Source: Typhlomys cinereus
Taxonomy: Eukaryota; Chordata; Mammalia; Rodentia; Platacanthomyidae
DNA length: 64,000 bases
Reading direction: 5' to 3'
NCBI GenBank assembly: GCA_023101885.1
Contig: JALPQD010000215.1
Span: 1,302,001 to 1,366,000, forward strand
Position numbers and translations under genes: made by a program. A model generated the notes under the pieces. That model ran no database searches, had not been told where the DNA came from, and saw only the letters and a list, made by a program, of their open reading frames with translations. Positions within the stretch are counted from its first letter, which is position 1. Every line of letters starts with the position of its first letter. Positions 36,812 to 47,779 of the stretch are shown here, in pieces.

Positions 36812-37010
36812 ATCAGAGGACATTGGAGGCCCAAGAGTGACTTCAGGAATCATTTTGGATTGCTCTACCTCTCCTTCCAGGGCCAGAAGTGCAGGCTGCT
36901 GCCATTTCCAACTGGGGTTTCTATGGGAATCCAGGAACTGAACTCAGGTCTTTCTGCTTGTGAGGCAGAGGTTTAACCCCTGTTTAACCCCTGCGCCATC
37001 TCTCCAGCCT
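36811..37010 (-). mobile_element. B2-like SINE, older subfamily
   Basis: Contains GGAGGCCCAAGAGTGACTTC, CCAGGGCCAGAAGTGCAGG, GAACTCAGGTCTTTCTGC and the head complement CGCCATCTCTCCAGCC. The string GTTTAACCCCT is duplicated in the head. Confidence 0.88.
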
Positions 37011-37020
37011 CCTTCCCCCT

Positions 37021-37240
37021 CCCTCCTTTAGATAGTGTCTTAAACAGCCCAGGCTGGTCTTGGACTCCTGTGAAGAGGATGACCTTGACCTAATCCTCCT
37101 GCCTCCACTTCCCAAGGGCCTCTACCCGTTACTGTATCGCACACCCCACTGTGTCCTGCTCACAGCACTGGGCATGGATTCCAGGGCTCCGGGCATGCTA
37201 GATGGTCACACTACCAGCTGGGCCATGTCCTGGCTTTTGC
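37021..37240 (-). mobile_element. B4-like SINE (B1 plus ID)
   Basis: B1 part AACAGCCCAGGCTGGTCTTG and ATCCTCCTGCCTCC, then ID part GGCATGGATTCCAGGGCTCC ... CAGCTGGGCCATGTCC. Confidence 0.7.
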
Positions 37241-37359
37241 ATGTGGCAGCGTCTGAACAGAGCGCGCCTCGTCGAGGAGTGGAGGGGCTGGTCACAGTAG
37301 ACTGTCTCTTTAAAGACAGACGCCTGCTGAGCACAGCCTGTGCTGTGGTCCGATGAACT

Positions 37360-37520
37360 CATTTAATCTTTACGGCAAGTCCTCGAGGGAACTTCTGTCC
37401 CTGAGCCCATTTTATAGACGGACAGCTTGAAGCACAGAGAGGTGAAGTAATTTGCCCAAGGTCACACAGCCCATATTCTACAGTGTTAAGATCTGAGGCT
37501 CTTGCACTATAGTGCTTCAT
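37360..37520 (+). mobile_element. MIR
   Basis: Well preserved: CCCATTTTATAGACGGACAG, GCACAGAGAGGTGAAGTAAT and TTGCCCAAGGTCACACAGCC. Confidence 0.85.
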
Positions 37521-39089
37521 ATTCCTAGATCACCTGCTGTGTCCTGGGCATTTCCTCTTTTCCTGCTGTAAAAACCCTGGGGGGAAATTGAGGCTTGGGA
37601 GATGTAACTATGTCAGGCCAAATGCCCACCAAGAGTTGGAGGGGTATTTGCACCCAGTTCTCATTGTCTTCAAAGTCCAGAGCTGGGAGAGGCTGCCAGG
37701 ACCACCCACATAGAGTAAGACTCTTACTATCTTGCCTTGCACAAGGGGATTCTATCCCCCAGCCTCTGGAAGCTTCTGTGAGTGGACAGGACACAGGGTC
37801 TGAGCCACCGAAGCCCAGGGGAAGGTGATTTCCCTGCCCAAGGCCTCTCACCCTTCACCTGGGCCTTGGAACAGTCTTAGCGTCCACTTGAGTCAGTAAT
37901 ATTAGTTCACAGGAAGCACTGGGCTTGTGACACCTATAGTCTCCTGGAAAGCCGGAGATCACAGCATTGAAGTCCAGCCCATGGCTTCAGACCCCACGTG
38001 GCATCCTACGACCCCTGCTTGGCTCAACCTCCCGTGAGGGTCCAGCCACACCTGTCTTCTCCAAGCAGGCTCTGTGGTTATCGTGTCCTCCCTTGTCCTT
38101 GACCTGCAGAGGACACCAACGACTTGAGCCAAAGCAGGTCTGTTTCAGTTTCTCAGCAACATCCATTTCTCTGGCGACAATCTCCATGCTTGTCTCATCA
38201 GCTGCTGCTGGAAAACAAAACAAAACCCCAACTCAAACAACTTAGGGGGGCCGAGGGGCTTTCCCTCCAGTTCACAATTCTCGGCTACAGTCCGTCCTGG
38301 CGAGAAAGTTCCCAGCGCAAGCCGAGAGACCTGGTCACATTGTACCCAAAGCCAGGAGCACAAGGACAAACGCCTCTCACTTGCTTTCTGACACTCCAGC
38401 TTGCCAAATGCCAGCAAGTTTGTTGTCTTATGCAGCCGCCCAGTGAATGTTTCCGCCCACTCTGGGTGGGGCCTTCCTGCGTCAGTTATGTAATGAAGAC
38501 AATCGACAGGCTGGCCCGGGGTCTCCCTTAACTCACTAACTCATCTTGGGTGGACCCACGCTCACCTCTCATGTCCAGCTGGATTACCCGGAGGAAGAGG
38601 ATGTGTTTCTAGTCTGCGCCGTTCTTGCTTTTGCTTATGCCCCGCCCCCTCTCCTGCGCACATCTCCCTCGACTCCTTCAGGTGCGCGCTGACCACCGCA
38701 TTTCCACATGTGCACACGTCAGTGAAACAGATGCACAAAACACATCCACGGACACGCCTGTGCATGCCCCGTGGAAGTCCGCCTTTGGGGCACGGGGTGT
38801 TGTCTTGTGGAATGGGATCGTGGCGTCTGCGGCTCTGCTTGCAAACATGGGATGGTGAGATGATCTCAGCTGGAGTTCATTGCCAACGTCTGACAGTGAA
38901 GTGCTGTATTTCTTTAGCAAGTCTTCCACTGCCGGGTGTTGCTTTACTTCTCGGTTTTGCCTTCTGCTCTAAGCATTTTTGAACACAGGTCCTTCGACCT
39001 GGAGTGCTGATTTCTAATATATTTCCAGGAGTGGGGTTGCACAATTGAAGGCCACATGTGGTTATTTTGTTACTATTTCTAAATGTTTT
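37521..39089. other. flanking sequence; possible unclassified repeat near 38200-38420
   Basis: The segment from AACTCAAACAACTTAGGG to CTTGCCAAATGCCAGC has a repeat-like look (GTTCACAATTCTCGGCTACA) similar to some rodent DNA-transposon fragments. Not classified. No gene was seen. Confidence 0.35.
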
Positions 39090-39404
39090 TGGAAAGCAGG
39101 TTGCTTGGTGGGAAGAATCACTCCACAGTAGTGGGACCAGCCTTTAGGCAGGTAGACTAGATGGAGAGAGATTTAGCTGACAGTTTGGCAGGCTGGCAAG
39201 TTAGAAAGCAGGAGCTTCTTCAGTGCTGCCTGTCAATATGTTGTGGTCAGTTCCTCCGACTCCCTGTGCTGACATGACTCTCCTGTCACAATGACCGACT
39301 GTGTTTTAGAATCCTAAACGTGATAAGCCTCTTGTTCCTAAATCGTTTGGGTCATGTATTCATTACAGTAATGAGAACATAAAGCTGAGACATTTCGGCA
39401 CCCA
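39090..39404 (+). mobile_element. hAT-like rodent repeat, 3' part (first copy)
   Basis: Contains TTGGCAGGCTGGCAAG, CAATGACCGACTGTGTTTTAG, TCGTTTGGGTCATGTATTC and ATTACAGTAATGAGAACATA. The same order of motifs recurs at 40440-40645. Confidence 0.6.
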
Positions 39405-39417
39405 GGAAGTTTTCCAT

Positions 39418-39656
39418 TGTGAGTCTGTGTGTATCAGAGGGCACTGCGTCAGCCTGTGGCGACTTCCAAGGGTGACATCTGGAATCACCCTGGACTGTGC
39501 TTCCTCCTCTTTGCTTTGCTCTGGATTTTCCCAGGCTCTGCCTTCCAGGATCAGCCGCCATTTCTGCCTGGTGTTTGTACATGGAATCTAGGATCCGAAC
39601 TCAGGAACTTCTGTTTGAAAGGCAGAGGCGTAAGCCCTGAACCATCTCTCCAACCC
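39418..39656 (-). mobile_element. B2-like SINE, older subfamily
   Basis: Contains TGGAATCACCCTGGACTGTG, CCAGGCTCTGCCTTCCAGG, ATCCGAACTCAGGAACTTC and the head complement ending CCATCTCTCCAACCC. Confidence 0.88.
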
Positions 39657-39690
39657 TATTTTATTTTATTTTACTTTATTTTATTTTATC
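39657..39690. repeat. TTTTA/TTTAT pentanucleotide repeat
   Basis: Runs of ATTTT units directly after the SINE head. Confidence 0.85.
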
Positions 39691-40091
39691 TAAGGGTTAG
39701 AGCAGATTTTATTAGAGGACAGAAAGAACGGAACGCTTAAGGACACGGAGCCTCTGAAGAGTGAGGAAGACCTACTATGAGCACTTTAAAGCTGGACTAT
39801 GACAGCTTTTAATGTTGGACTGTTGAGCCTTTCAAGGTTGGACAGGATACATTTTATGCTGTAAGATGAATATAAGACCTTGGAGGGGCTGGAGAGGTAG
39901 CTCAGGGGTTAAGCCTCTGCCTTGCAGGCGGAAGGTCCTGAGTTCGGATCCTAGACCCCACGTATAGACGCCAGGCAGAAGCGGGGGTGGCCCGCGTTTC
40001 TGGTCCTGGTAGGGTGGAGCCTGTGAATCCCGGGGCACAGTAAACAAGGAGGTGGAGGCGGTCCATGGGGGTTCCCGAATTCGCCTGTGGT

Positions 40092-40144
<53 letters not shown>

Positions 40145-40645
40145 GAATAAATAATAATAATAATAAAAAAATTTTAAAAAAAGACCTTGGAATAGGAGGT
40201 GGAAGGTTCTGGTTTAAAAGCGATATGTGGGCTTGTCAGCTTTACAGTGGTGGCGTGTGTTGGCTGGTTGCAGGTGCCAACCTCACACTTGAGAACCGAG
40301 CCTTCAGACGCACCATGAAGAATTTACTCGATTAATGAAGTCCCTGAGCAAAACTGTGGGAGATTATCTAATTAACGTGGTCATTTCCTGGGCAGGTGGA
40401 TAAGATGGCAAGATAGCTGGTTGGTGGGCAGACTGGCAAGCTGGGAGGGATGCCGCTCTCAGTGCTTCCTGTGGTCGTGGTGCGGTCGGTCCCCTGGTCG
40501 GTCCCCTGGTGCGTGATGCTGGCATTGCTCTCGGACCATGATGACCGACTGTAGCCTAGAATCGTGAGCATGAACCAAACCCCCTGCTCTCCTAAATGTT
40601 TTTGGGTCATGTGTTCATATCAGCAACTGGAGTAACTAAGACATT
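39691..40645 (+). mobile_element. hAT-like rodent repeat (second copy), split by a young SINE
   Basis: Left part (39700-39884) has TTTAAAGCTGGACTATGAC and TTAATGTTGGACTGTTG. After the SINE, the right part has GCGATATGTGGGCTTGTCAG, GAATTTACTCGATTAATGAAG, GATGACCGACTGTAGCC and TTTTTGGGTCATGTGTTC. The motif order reads as one element. Family name uncertain. Confidence 0.6.
39885..40180 (+). mobile_element. young B2-like SINE copy 4 with perfect target-site duplication
   Basis: Full-length, GGGGCTGGAGAGGTAGCTCA to an A-rich end after a pure CA run (40097-40141). Flanked by AAGACCTTGGA at 39874-39884 and 40181-40191, identical, inserted inside the hAT-like repeat. Confidence 0.95.
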
Positions 40646-40771
40646 ACTTTTGTCTGACTCCAGCTTCCTCCTCCATTTATTCAGCTGTAACAGCTCTTTG
40701 CTTATGTAGATATTAACCTTTTATTTGACAACTGTGTTGCAAATGGATTTGGACTCAAATTGCTTGTTCTC

Positions 40772-40793
40772 TTTTTAATTTTAGTGTGTGTGT

Positions 40794-40872
<79 letters not shown>

Positions 40873-41099
40873 CACTGTGTGTCCCTGTGGAAGACCAAGG
40901 GTGTCTTTGGGAATCATCCTGGATAAGTTCTACTTCCTTTTTGCTTCGCTCTGGGACTTCCCAGGCTCCGCCCACCAGGGTGGGAAATGCGAGCCTCTGC
41001 CATTTCTGCCTGGCATTTTACATGGGGCCTGGAATCCGAACTCAGGACCTTCTGCTTGCGAGACAGAGTCTTAATCCCTGAGCCATCTCTGTAGCTTCT
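40772..41099 (-). mobile_element. B2-like SINE, older subfamily, with TG/AG microsatellite
   Basis: A TG run and a long AG run (40824-40869) precede GGAAGACCAAGGGTGTC, CAGGCTCCGCCCACCAGGG, ATCCGAACTCAGGACC and the head complement GAGCCATCTCTGTAGC. Confidence 0.9.
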
Positions 41100-41729
41100 A
41101 CACTCGGGTTTTTACACGGCGCTGGGATTAACACTGAGCTCTCTCGCTGCCCCCTGCCTTTCTTTTTAACAAGCCTTTTCTGATGCCTGACACCGTTCTT
41201 CCGTCTCCTACACTTTCTTTCAAGATATCTATTGCTTAAAAGTGTTGTTGGCTGGTAACGTTTCAGTCCTCCGGGGGTTTATTTAAGCATATGATGTAAT
41301 ACATGCTTTTAACCTGCTTCCAGCAGCTAGTCGAGCCGACATCATTATTAAAACAATCGCTCTTTCCCCGCCACACTGAAATGCCGCCTCTGCCGTGCGT
41401 CCAAGCAAGCAGATTTACTTCTGGCTCCTTGTCGCATTGCCCATGATCACCTGCCTGTCTTCTTCGCTGACTGACAGCTTCACACTAGCAAGTCACATCC
41501 TTTCCCCAGATTCTTCCTTCCCATGGGATCTGGATGTCCTGGATTCGATATGACCATGGGCTTGTCTTATTCAATGGCGTCTTAGTTCTTGTAGGGTCTC
41601 CCATGCCTGAGATGGGTCAAGCTGTCTGTCGGGGTAGGGGACAGACTTTTCTGGAAATGTGTTGCTGCTTGTTTCTGTCCTAATTACTGCTCTTCCTTCA
41701 ACCTAAGGAATCTAAGCTAGTCAATGGTG

Positions 41730-41930
41730 TCTGGGGAGATGGCTCAGTGGGTAAAGATGCTGGTCATGCAAATCTAGAGACCTGAGTTCGAGGCCCGTAA
41801 CCCAGGTAAAGGTGGAAGGAAAACACTGACAGCACTAAGTTGTCTCTGATATTTACGTGCATGCTGTAGCACACTCCCACATGCCACATCATCTGGGCAC
41901 ACATGCACATACACACAGAATAATATTGAA
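41730..41930 (+). mobile_element. tRNA-derived SINE (B2/ID-like)
   Basis: Head GGGGAGATGGCTCAGTGGGTAA, B box GAGTTCGAGGCCC, then AACCCAGGTAAAGGTGG and an ACATGCACATACACAC end. Confidence 0.8.
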
Positions 41931-42191
41931 GGCTGAAGTAGCCAGTGTGCAGACAGCTACAGAACAGTCTAGAAAACAGAGACGTTTAGAGATGCCAAGA
42001 ACTGAGTTGATCATATTTGAACCCAAAAACCAGTCACTTCCATGGCATCTGCTTCTGGGACAGGCTAGACGGAATCCAGTGTCTGGAGATGGGACGGCGA
42101 TGGAGGCAGACAGGAGTCAATTTCAGGACGTGACAACAGTGCTATGCTAATTATTTGGGTGTGATAATGACCCCGTGGTTATGTTTGAAAA

Positions 42192-42325
42192 CCATTACAG
42201 GAGGTGCCTGCCTATTGCTCCTCACTTGGGGCGCGGGGGGGGGGGGCAAGCTAGTAGGATGCAGAGCCAGAGGCCAGCCTGGGCTACATAGCAAGACTCA
42301 TGTCAATGAGCTCAAACAAACAAAA
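42192..42325 (+). mobile_element. B1 SINE fragment
   Basis: Contains GAGGTGCCTGCCTATTGCTC, a G run (42236-42246), CCAGAGGCCAGCCTGGGCTA and an AAACAAACAAAAC tail. Confidence 0.75.
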
Positions 42326-42615
42326 CTTCCTGACTTCTAGAGAGACACCCTGAAAGATGCCTGGGCATTCACTCGAAAATTGTTTCTAAGTGACCAAGGA
42401 TGGGAACGGGGTGGACATGTAGGTGACATGGGTGAAGAACCGACCACGTGGGTTCTCCATCGTAGGGAGCTGTGTCTAGAACCATGTGGGATGCTTCGTG
42501 GCCAAGTGGTGAGCTGCGTCCGGGACCCAAAGGGGAGCTTTGTCAGTGGGTGGGTCTGCTGGTCATTGCATCTATTTCAGTCTGTTCTGGAAGTATTCCT
42601 TGGCAAAAAAAAATG

Positions 42616-42710
42616 GTCTCAAGAGATGGCTCAGGGGTTAAGACTCTGTCCTGCAAGCAGAAGGTCCTAAGTTCGGATCCTGGGTCCCACATAAAAAAAC
42701 GCCAGGCAGA
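42616..42710 (+). mobile_element. older B2-like SINE, 5' half (host of a nested insertion)
   Basis: Head AAGAGATGGCTCAGGGGTTA, B box AAGTTCGGATCCTGG, then CACATAAAAAAACGCCAGGC. It is cut here by the young SINE and resumes at 43063. Confidence 0.93.
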
Positions 42711-43044
42711 GGGCTGGAGAGGTGGCTCGGGGGTTAAGCCTCTGCCTTGTAGGCGGAAGGTCCTGAGTTCAGATCCCAGATCCCATGTATAGACGCCAGG
42801 CGGAGCAGGGGCGGCCTGCGTTTCTGGTCCTGGTAGGGCAGAGCCTGTGAATCCCGGGGCAGAGTAAACAAGGAAGAGGTGGAGGCGTCCATGGTGGTTC
42901 CCGAATTTGTCCGTGGTTCTACACACACTACACATACATACACACACATGCGCACACACACATAAACCCACAATTGAATAAATAATAAAAAATTTTAAAA
43001 AAAGAGAAAAATGTTATATTCTTAAAAAAAAAAAAAAAACAAAA
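42711..43044 (+). mobile_element. young B2-like SINE copy 5, nested, with 18-nt target-site duplication
   Basis: Full-length young copy with a short CA/CATA tail and an A-rich end near 43006. About 20 further unique bases (AGAAAAATGTTATATTCTT) and another A-rich tract follow. The duplication AAAAAAACGCCAGGCAGA is perfect at 42693-42710 and 43045-43062. Confidence 0.96.
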
Positions 43045-43062
43045 AAAAAAACGCCAGGCAGA

Positions 43063-43176
43063 ACCGGCAATTTGGGTCTATATTTCTGGCCCCGGTGGGC
43101 AGAGCCTGGGAAATCCCAGAGTGAAGCAAGAAGGAGGTTAAAGCAATCCAGGATGATTCCTGAAGTCACTCTTGGT

Positions 43177-43223
<47 letters not shown>

Positions 43224-43240
43224 ACAATATTTAAAAAAAT
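43063..43240 (+). mobile_element. older B2-like SINE, 3' half, with CA tail
   Basis: Continues the element interrupted at 42710: CCGGTGGGCAGAGCCTGGG, AATCCAGGATGATTCCTGAA, CTTGGTGCACACAC, then a CA run to 43220 and an A-rich end. Confidence 0.93.
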
Positions 43241-43465
43241 AGTCTCAGCTCCAAGAGTGCTGACCTAGCACGCACAAAGCCCTGGGTCGATCCCCAGAAA
43301 CACTTCAAAGCAGGCTTAGGGGCACATGTCTGTTTTCCCAGTTTAGGTCGTGGCAGAAGGGTCAGGTTCAGGGTCAATCTTAGCTCCAGAACAGTTCAAG
43401 GCCAGCCAGGGACTTTGTTTCAGAAAAGAAAGCAAGAAAAACAAGAAAGAAAAAGAAAAGACAAA
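43241..43465 (+). mobile_element. B4-like SINE (ID plus B1)
   Basis: ID part (AGTGCTGACCTAGCACGCAC, GGGTCGATCCCCAG) then B1 part (TTCAAGGCCAGCCAGGGAC) and an A/GA-rich tail. Confidence 0.75.
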
Positions 43466-43469
43466 GTGT

Positions 43470-43672
43470 GGGGCCGGTGGGATGGTCAGTGGATAGATAA
43501 GGCTCCTGCATACAAACGGGGGCAGGGGGACCTGAATTCAATCCTGAAGGCCACATGGTGGAAGACGTGACTTCCAAAAAATGTGACAACAGTGGCATGC
43601 ACTGTGTGGGGTGCATGTACCCGCTCTCTCCCTCTACGTCATTCATAAAATGTATTTTTTAAATGTTAAAAA
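43470..43672 (+). mobile_element. tRNA-derived SINE
   Basis: Head GGCCGGTGGGATGGTCAGTG, CTGAATTCAATCCTGAAGGC, CACATGGTGGAAGA, ending CATAAAATGTATTTTTTAAATG. Confidence 0.75.
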
Positions 43673-44665
43673 TGCACACAAGACCTACTCAGTTTTAGGA
43701 TGTGTCAAATTACCTTACTTCCCATGAATGCTTCAGGGCCCCATGAGGAGCAAGACTTCCCAGGGGAGACAGACGAGGCCCCTGAGATCCGGCCCTGACC
43801 CGGATCTTGGTAAGTGGGTGGCGGGGTGTAGTTCTGAGGCCCGGGGCTCTCTGATACCACCAGTCATTCGACCGTGGCTATAGGTGAGCTGCCACCTGTC
43901 ACGGGGTGCTTTCTCACAGGCTGTGGTGTGTGGACTCCCCAAGAGTCCGTGTGCTGGAGTCTCAATGCACCCTCCTTGGGGGATGAGGGGAGGGAGGGCT
44001 AGCGGAAGGCACTAGTCATGAGACTTTGTGAATGGGAGGATGCCTCTCTCACGACAAGGGGTGGGATGGAGGGTGGTTCTCATGGGAATTTGGCCCCTTT
44101 TTCTGCCATCGCTTCCCCCTCTGTGGTCTCGAGTACCAGCCATGTTAGCAAGCAGTGGGTGGCCCTTTCCAGAGGAGGCCTTCAGACCTTGCATTTTCCA
44201 GATGCCTAACTGTGGTGGGATGCTTTTCCTAGGGACACACCACGTGACTCTCTATCCACCCCAGGTAGGAATTCGATGACAGGCCCAAGTAACCACTCCA
44301 TCGAGGCCCAACTTGATGAAATAGCGATCTCTATGGAGTAAGAAAGGTTTACAGTAGCAAGGGTAAGGGACCCTTTGCAGCAGCTGGGTGACCCCAAAGC
44401 AGTCACACTGGAAAGTCTCATCCCCAACATGAGGGGCACAGCTTCGCCAGGCTGCAGAGAACAGAGTCCTCCCTTCCCCTCACCTTCCTCAGTCTAGGTG
44501 CCCTCCTGCCCGGCCCTCAAAGAGGGCACATGCATTCTAGTCCCTCACTGGAGGGCACGTGCTGGGACACCTGAGAGCAAGGACGTCTTGATCTCAGACA
44601 AAGATGGCGGCTGTTGGTTCAGAGGAAAACTCCATAGAACACAGACTAAAGCAAACCTCTTTTCT

Positions 44666-44933
44666 ATTTTATTTTATTTTTGCATGTGTGCCTGTCTGTG
44701 TGACAGAGGGCACTATGTGTGCCCTTGGAGGCCCAAGGATGACTTCAGGAATCACCCTGGATTGCTTCTACCTCTTTTTTGCTCTGGAGTTTACCAGGTT
44801 CCACCTTCCAGGGCCCGAAGTACAAGCCCCCAGCATTTCCTCATGGTGTTCTTATGTGGGATCTGGGATCTGAACTCAGGACCTTCTGCTTTATGAGCCA
44901 AAGGCTTAACCCCTGAGCTATCTCTCCAGCCCT
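44666..44933 (-). mobile_element. B2-like SINE, older subfamily, with target-site duplication
   Basis: Tail TATTTTATTTTATTTTTGC, body GGAGGCCCAAGGATGACTTC, AATCACCCTGGATTGCTTC, TCTGAACTCAGGACCTTC and head complement CTGAGCTATCTCTCCAGCC. A duplicated AAACCTCTTT lies at about 44653 and 44934. Confidence 0.92.
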
Positions 44934-44944
44934 AAACCTCTTTC

Positions 44945-46380
44945 CTTCTTAAGTTATCTTGTCTCTGTTCTTGTGATATAGTGCCAGAGAACAGGATTTT
45001 GAGACACAGGAAACGATGGCTGGCGAAGGATGCTCTGAGGAGTTTAGGCCAGAGGGAAGAGAGAGGTTTTCTGGGGATCAGGCGGGGGAAATGACAGGGA
45101 CCAACCCCAGATAGAAACAGAAGGCAGGTGAGCGGGGCACGGGGCATCAAGGGCAGCGCTGGCAAAGAACCTCAGGCATGTAGTTCAGGTTCAGAAACGT
45201 GACCTAAGACATCTCAGCAAGATCTTCGCCGGCCACCGGCGCCGTGAGCCCAGCAATGATTTAACTGCATCTCCCTCCATTTCACTGCACCGAATTCACC
45301 CACAACAGACGAGTAATTGAATTCTAGCACCAAATTAACCGCTCTGCCTTTTTGCAAAACTACCTCACTGGATGTTTCCTTTCCTTTCTTTTGCATAACT
45401 TAATTCAATTTGCTCAGCTCCTGCCGCACTCTCTCCGGCTCCTACACATTTTGGGGGGTTGGTTATGGCATTATGATCTTATTATTAGTCACTAACGGAG
45501 GCTAATTCACTTCTCCAATTGATCTGTGTTGTATATAAAATACCAAACACACAGGCAGCGGTGGAGGGCTGGTTAGCCAGCTCTAAGAGCTGTGTAGACA
45601 CAGTTGGGGTCCCTCAGTGCCCCCTTCTGAGCTACAGTGACCTGTGGACCAAGAGGCAGAAAGTCAAGGTCACAGGCAGCGACACTAGCTTGTGTCAGAG
45701 TCACACGTTTCATAGGGGACACAGGTTAGCTCATCTTTGTCCCGACTCTCTGACAAGGTCCAGTCTGACGGCTCCTGCAGACAGACGTCTCACAGCACCA
45801 TGTCTGCCTCGAGCTGTGTGTGGGGGGGAACCTTACCCTTGAGCCACACACACCTGGGTCAAGTGGAGGTGCATCTGGCAAGATCCCAGGAACGGGGGTA
45901 GGGGGTAGGGGGTGGGAGGGTGTTCATTGTGGATGAATGATGCATGGTGTGCAGCTGCTTACCGGGTTCACTTCTAGAGAGCTCAGTTTTGAATCTGTGA
46001 ATTGAAGAGGAAATTACCAGGTCAGGACATTTGTGGACTCAGAAGCGAGTGATGAAGGGAAACTCATTCCAGCAAGTCGTGAGGAGGGACGCTGTTCTGC
46101 CTCTTCTTGCCGCTGGCCCCTTGGGCTTGGGGAAGCTTTGGGGACGCTAAAGATCTAGAGGGAAGAGAACAGGACACACTGAACTCCTGCTCAGTGTTCA
46201 GGAGGGCTCTTAGGGGGACAGAGGCACTCTGGGGGCGATGTGGGAGGTGGAAAGAAAGATGGCTTGCAGAACAAGAGACAGTCGTGCGGTGCTATGCGTG
46301 TGGTGTTTGGGGAACGTCGCTTGAGTTGTTTGAACCCTGTTGCAGTTCGCCTGCATGGTTGCTGATAAATCACCATCAAA
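44945..46380. other. flanking unique sequence with an AT-rich block 45230-45530
   Basis: No gene was recognised. The 45230-45530 block has many TAATT/AATTA motifs (for example GAGTAATTGAATTCTAGC and CATAACTTAATTCAATTTGC) and may be a conserved enhancer-like element. Confidence 0.45.
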
Positions 46381-46805
46381 TGGCTTAAGGGAACAAGGGG
46401 TTTATTTGCTTGTGATAGTCCGGTTACAGTTCATAGTCCAGCTTCAGGGAGAGCAACTAATATAAGGGCCGAGGGAACTGGCCACACCGTCGCCACGTTA
46501 TAGCTGAGAAAGGGACGATCCTTACTTGCCAGACTAGCATGTCTGGCCAAGTGTACATGAGGACGCCAACTCTCTCGACCAGCTCTCTGTATTTTATTCC
46601 AGAGCCTAATTCCACCCACCCAAGCCTTCCCCATCAGCTAGACAATTTCCCGCAGATTTGCTCTGGGCTTAACCCAACCACTAATTCTCCACAAATGTGC
46701 CCAGAGCTCAAAACCCTCAACTGTCAAGTTGACACCTGTGCCAAACCCCTTCCCTTCCTTGGTTGCTTGGTGGCCACACCTCTCTGTGGCCAGACCACCT
46801 GGATT
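46381..46805. mobile_element. unclassified interspersed repeat, possibly DNA-transposon derived
   Basis: It runs from GGGTTTATTTGCTTGTGATA to CAACTGTCAAGTTGACACC, with CTAATTCCACCCACCCAAGCC between. Such motifs recur in mammalian dispersed repeats, but I cannot name the family. Confidence 0.35.
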
Positions 46806-46920
46806 ATAGCTTCATAGGGTTGCAGGGGACACAGGAGGTGGAGGCTGGGGGCGGGCTGGGATTAGCTGGTGGATTGGCCACAGGCTGAGGGCAGGCTTCA
46901 GAAGTCAGCATGTGTCTTAC

Positions 46921-47200
46921 AGGGCTGGGGAGGTAGCTTGTTGACAGAGTGCTCGCCCCACATGCATGAAGCCCTAAGTTCGATTCCCAGCACTTCATCA
47001 ACCAGGTGTGGAGGTCCACATGTGAGATCCCAACACTTGGGAGGTGGAAGCTGGAGGATTCAAAGGTTCAAGGTCAGCTTCAGCTAGGGAGTGAGTTAGA
47101 GACCATATCCTGGGATATCTATGAAAGAAAGAACAGAAAGAAAGAAGCCAGGGAACAGAGGGGGAGGAGAAGGGAGAAAGGAGAAAGAGAAGAAAGAGCG
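46921..47200 (+). mobile_element. B4-like SINE (ID plus B1)
   Basis: ID head GGGCTGGGGAGGTAGCTTG and AAGTTCGATTCCCAGCAC, then B1 part CCCAACACTTGGGAGGTGG and CAAGGTCAGCTTCAGCTAGG, with a GA/A-rich tail. Confidence 0.85.
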
Positions 47201-47779
47201 AGGGAGATTTGTCTTTTTGTCTTAGGTACTGAGCATTCAGCCAGAAGCAATGCGGTGGGCTACTGACCCAGCTTCCAGGCTGTGTCCCGCCCCCTCCCCT
47301 TCAATGGACACACCAGGCCTGAGCTAGGTGCCAGACCTCTAAAAGGTGACTTGTCCACCTTTCTGGGTCATTTTGAACTGTGCACTGGAGGGTGACGGAT
47401 GATAGAGGGCAGGGAATTGAGGACAGAAGGTTCGGTACAGCCTGTCCCCTCTGAGACAGGACACATGCTAAGTCCCCGCAGTGGGGGCCTGAAAGCAACA
47501 CACGGTCCAGATCCTGCCCACGTGCTTGTCCTGGCACGCACACCTATGTTAAGTAGCACGCGTGCCTGGGCACCAAGAGATTAGCAGCCGATGATAACTT
47601 AGATCCGTTACAGCAACGGACCGCGATCAAGGTCACAGGGCGTAAGTGGCTCTTGCTCCCTCTGACGCTGTACTGTACAGGAGTGGGGTTGGCTGGGGGC
47701 AAGAGAAAGGAAAGAAAGCCAAGTCTTGGGAAGGAAGGGCTGTGGTGTATGCAAAGTGCAAGGTTTAAAACTGAAGAGT

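Noticed and set aside
36235..36853. His/Thr-rich frames of 170-199 codons
   Set aside because: Pure translation of TG/CA minisatellite sequence.
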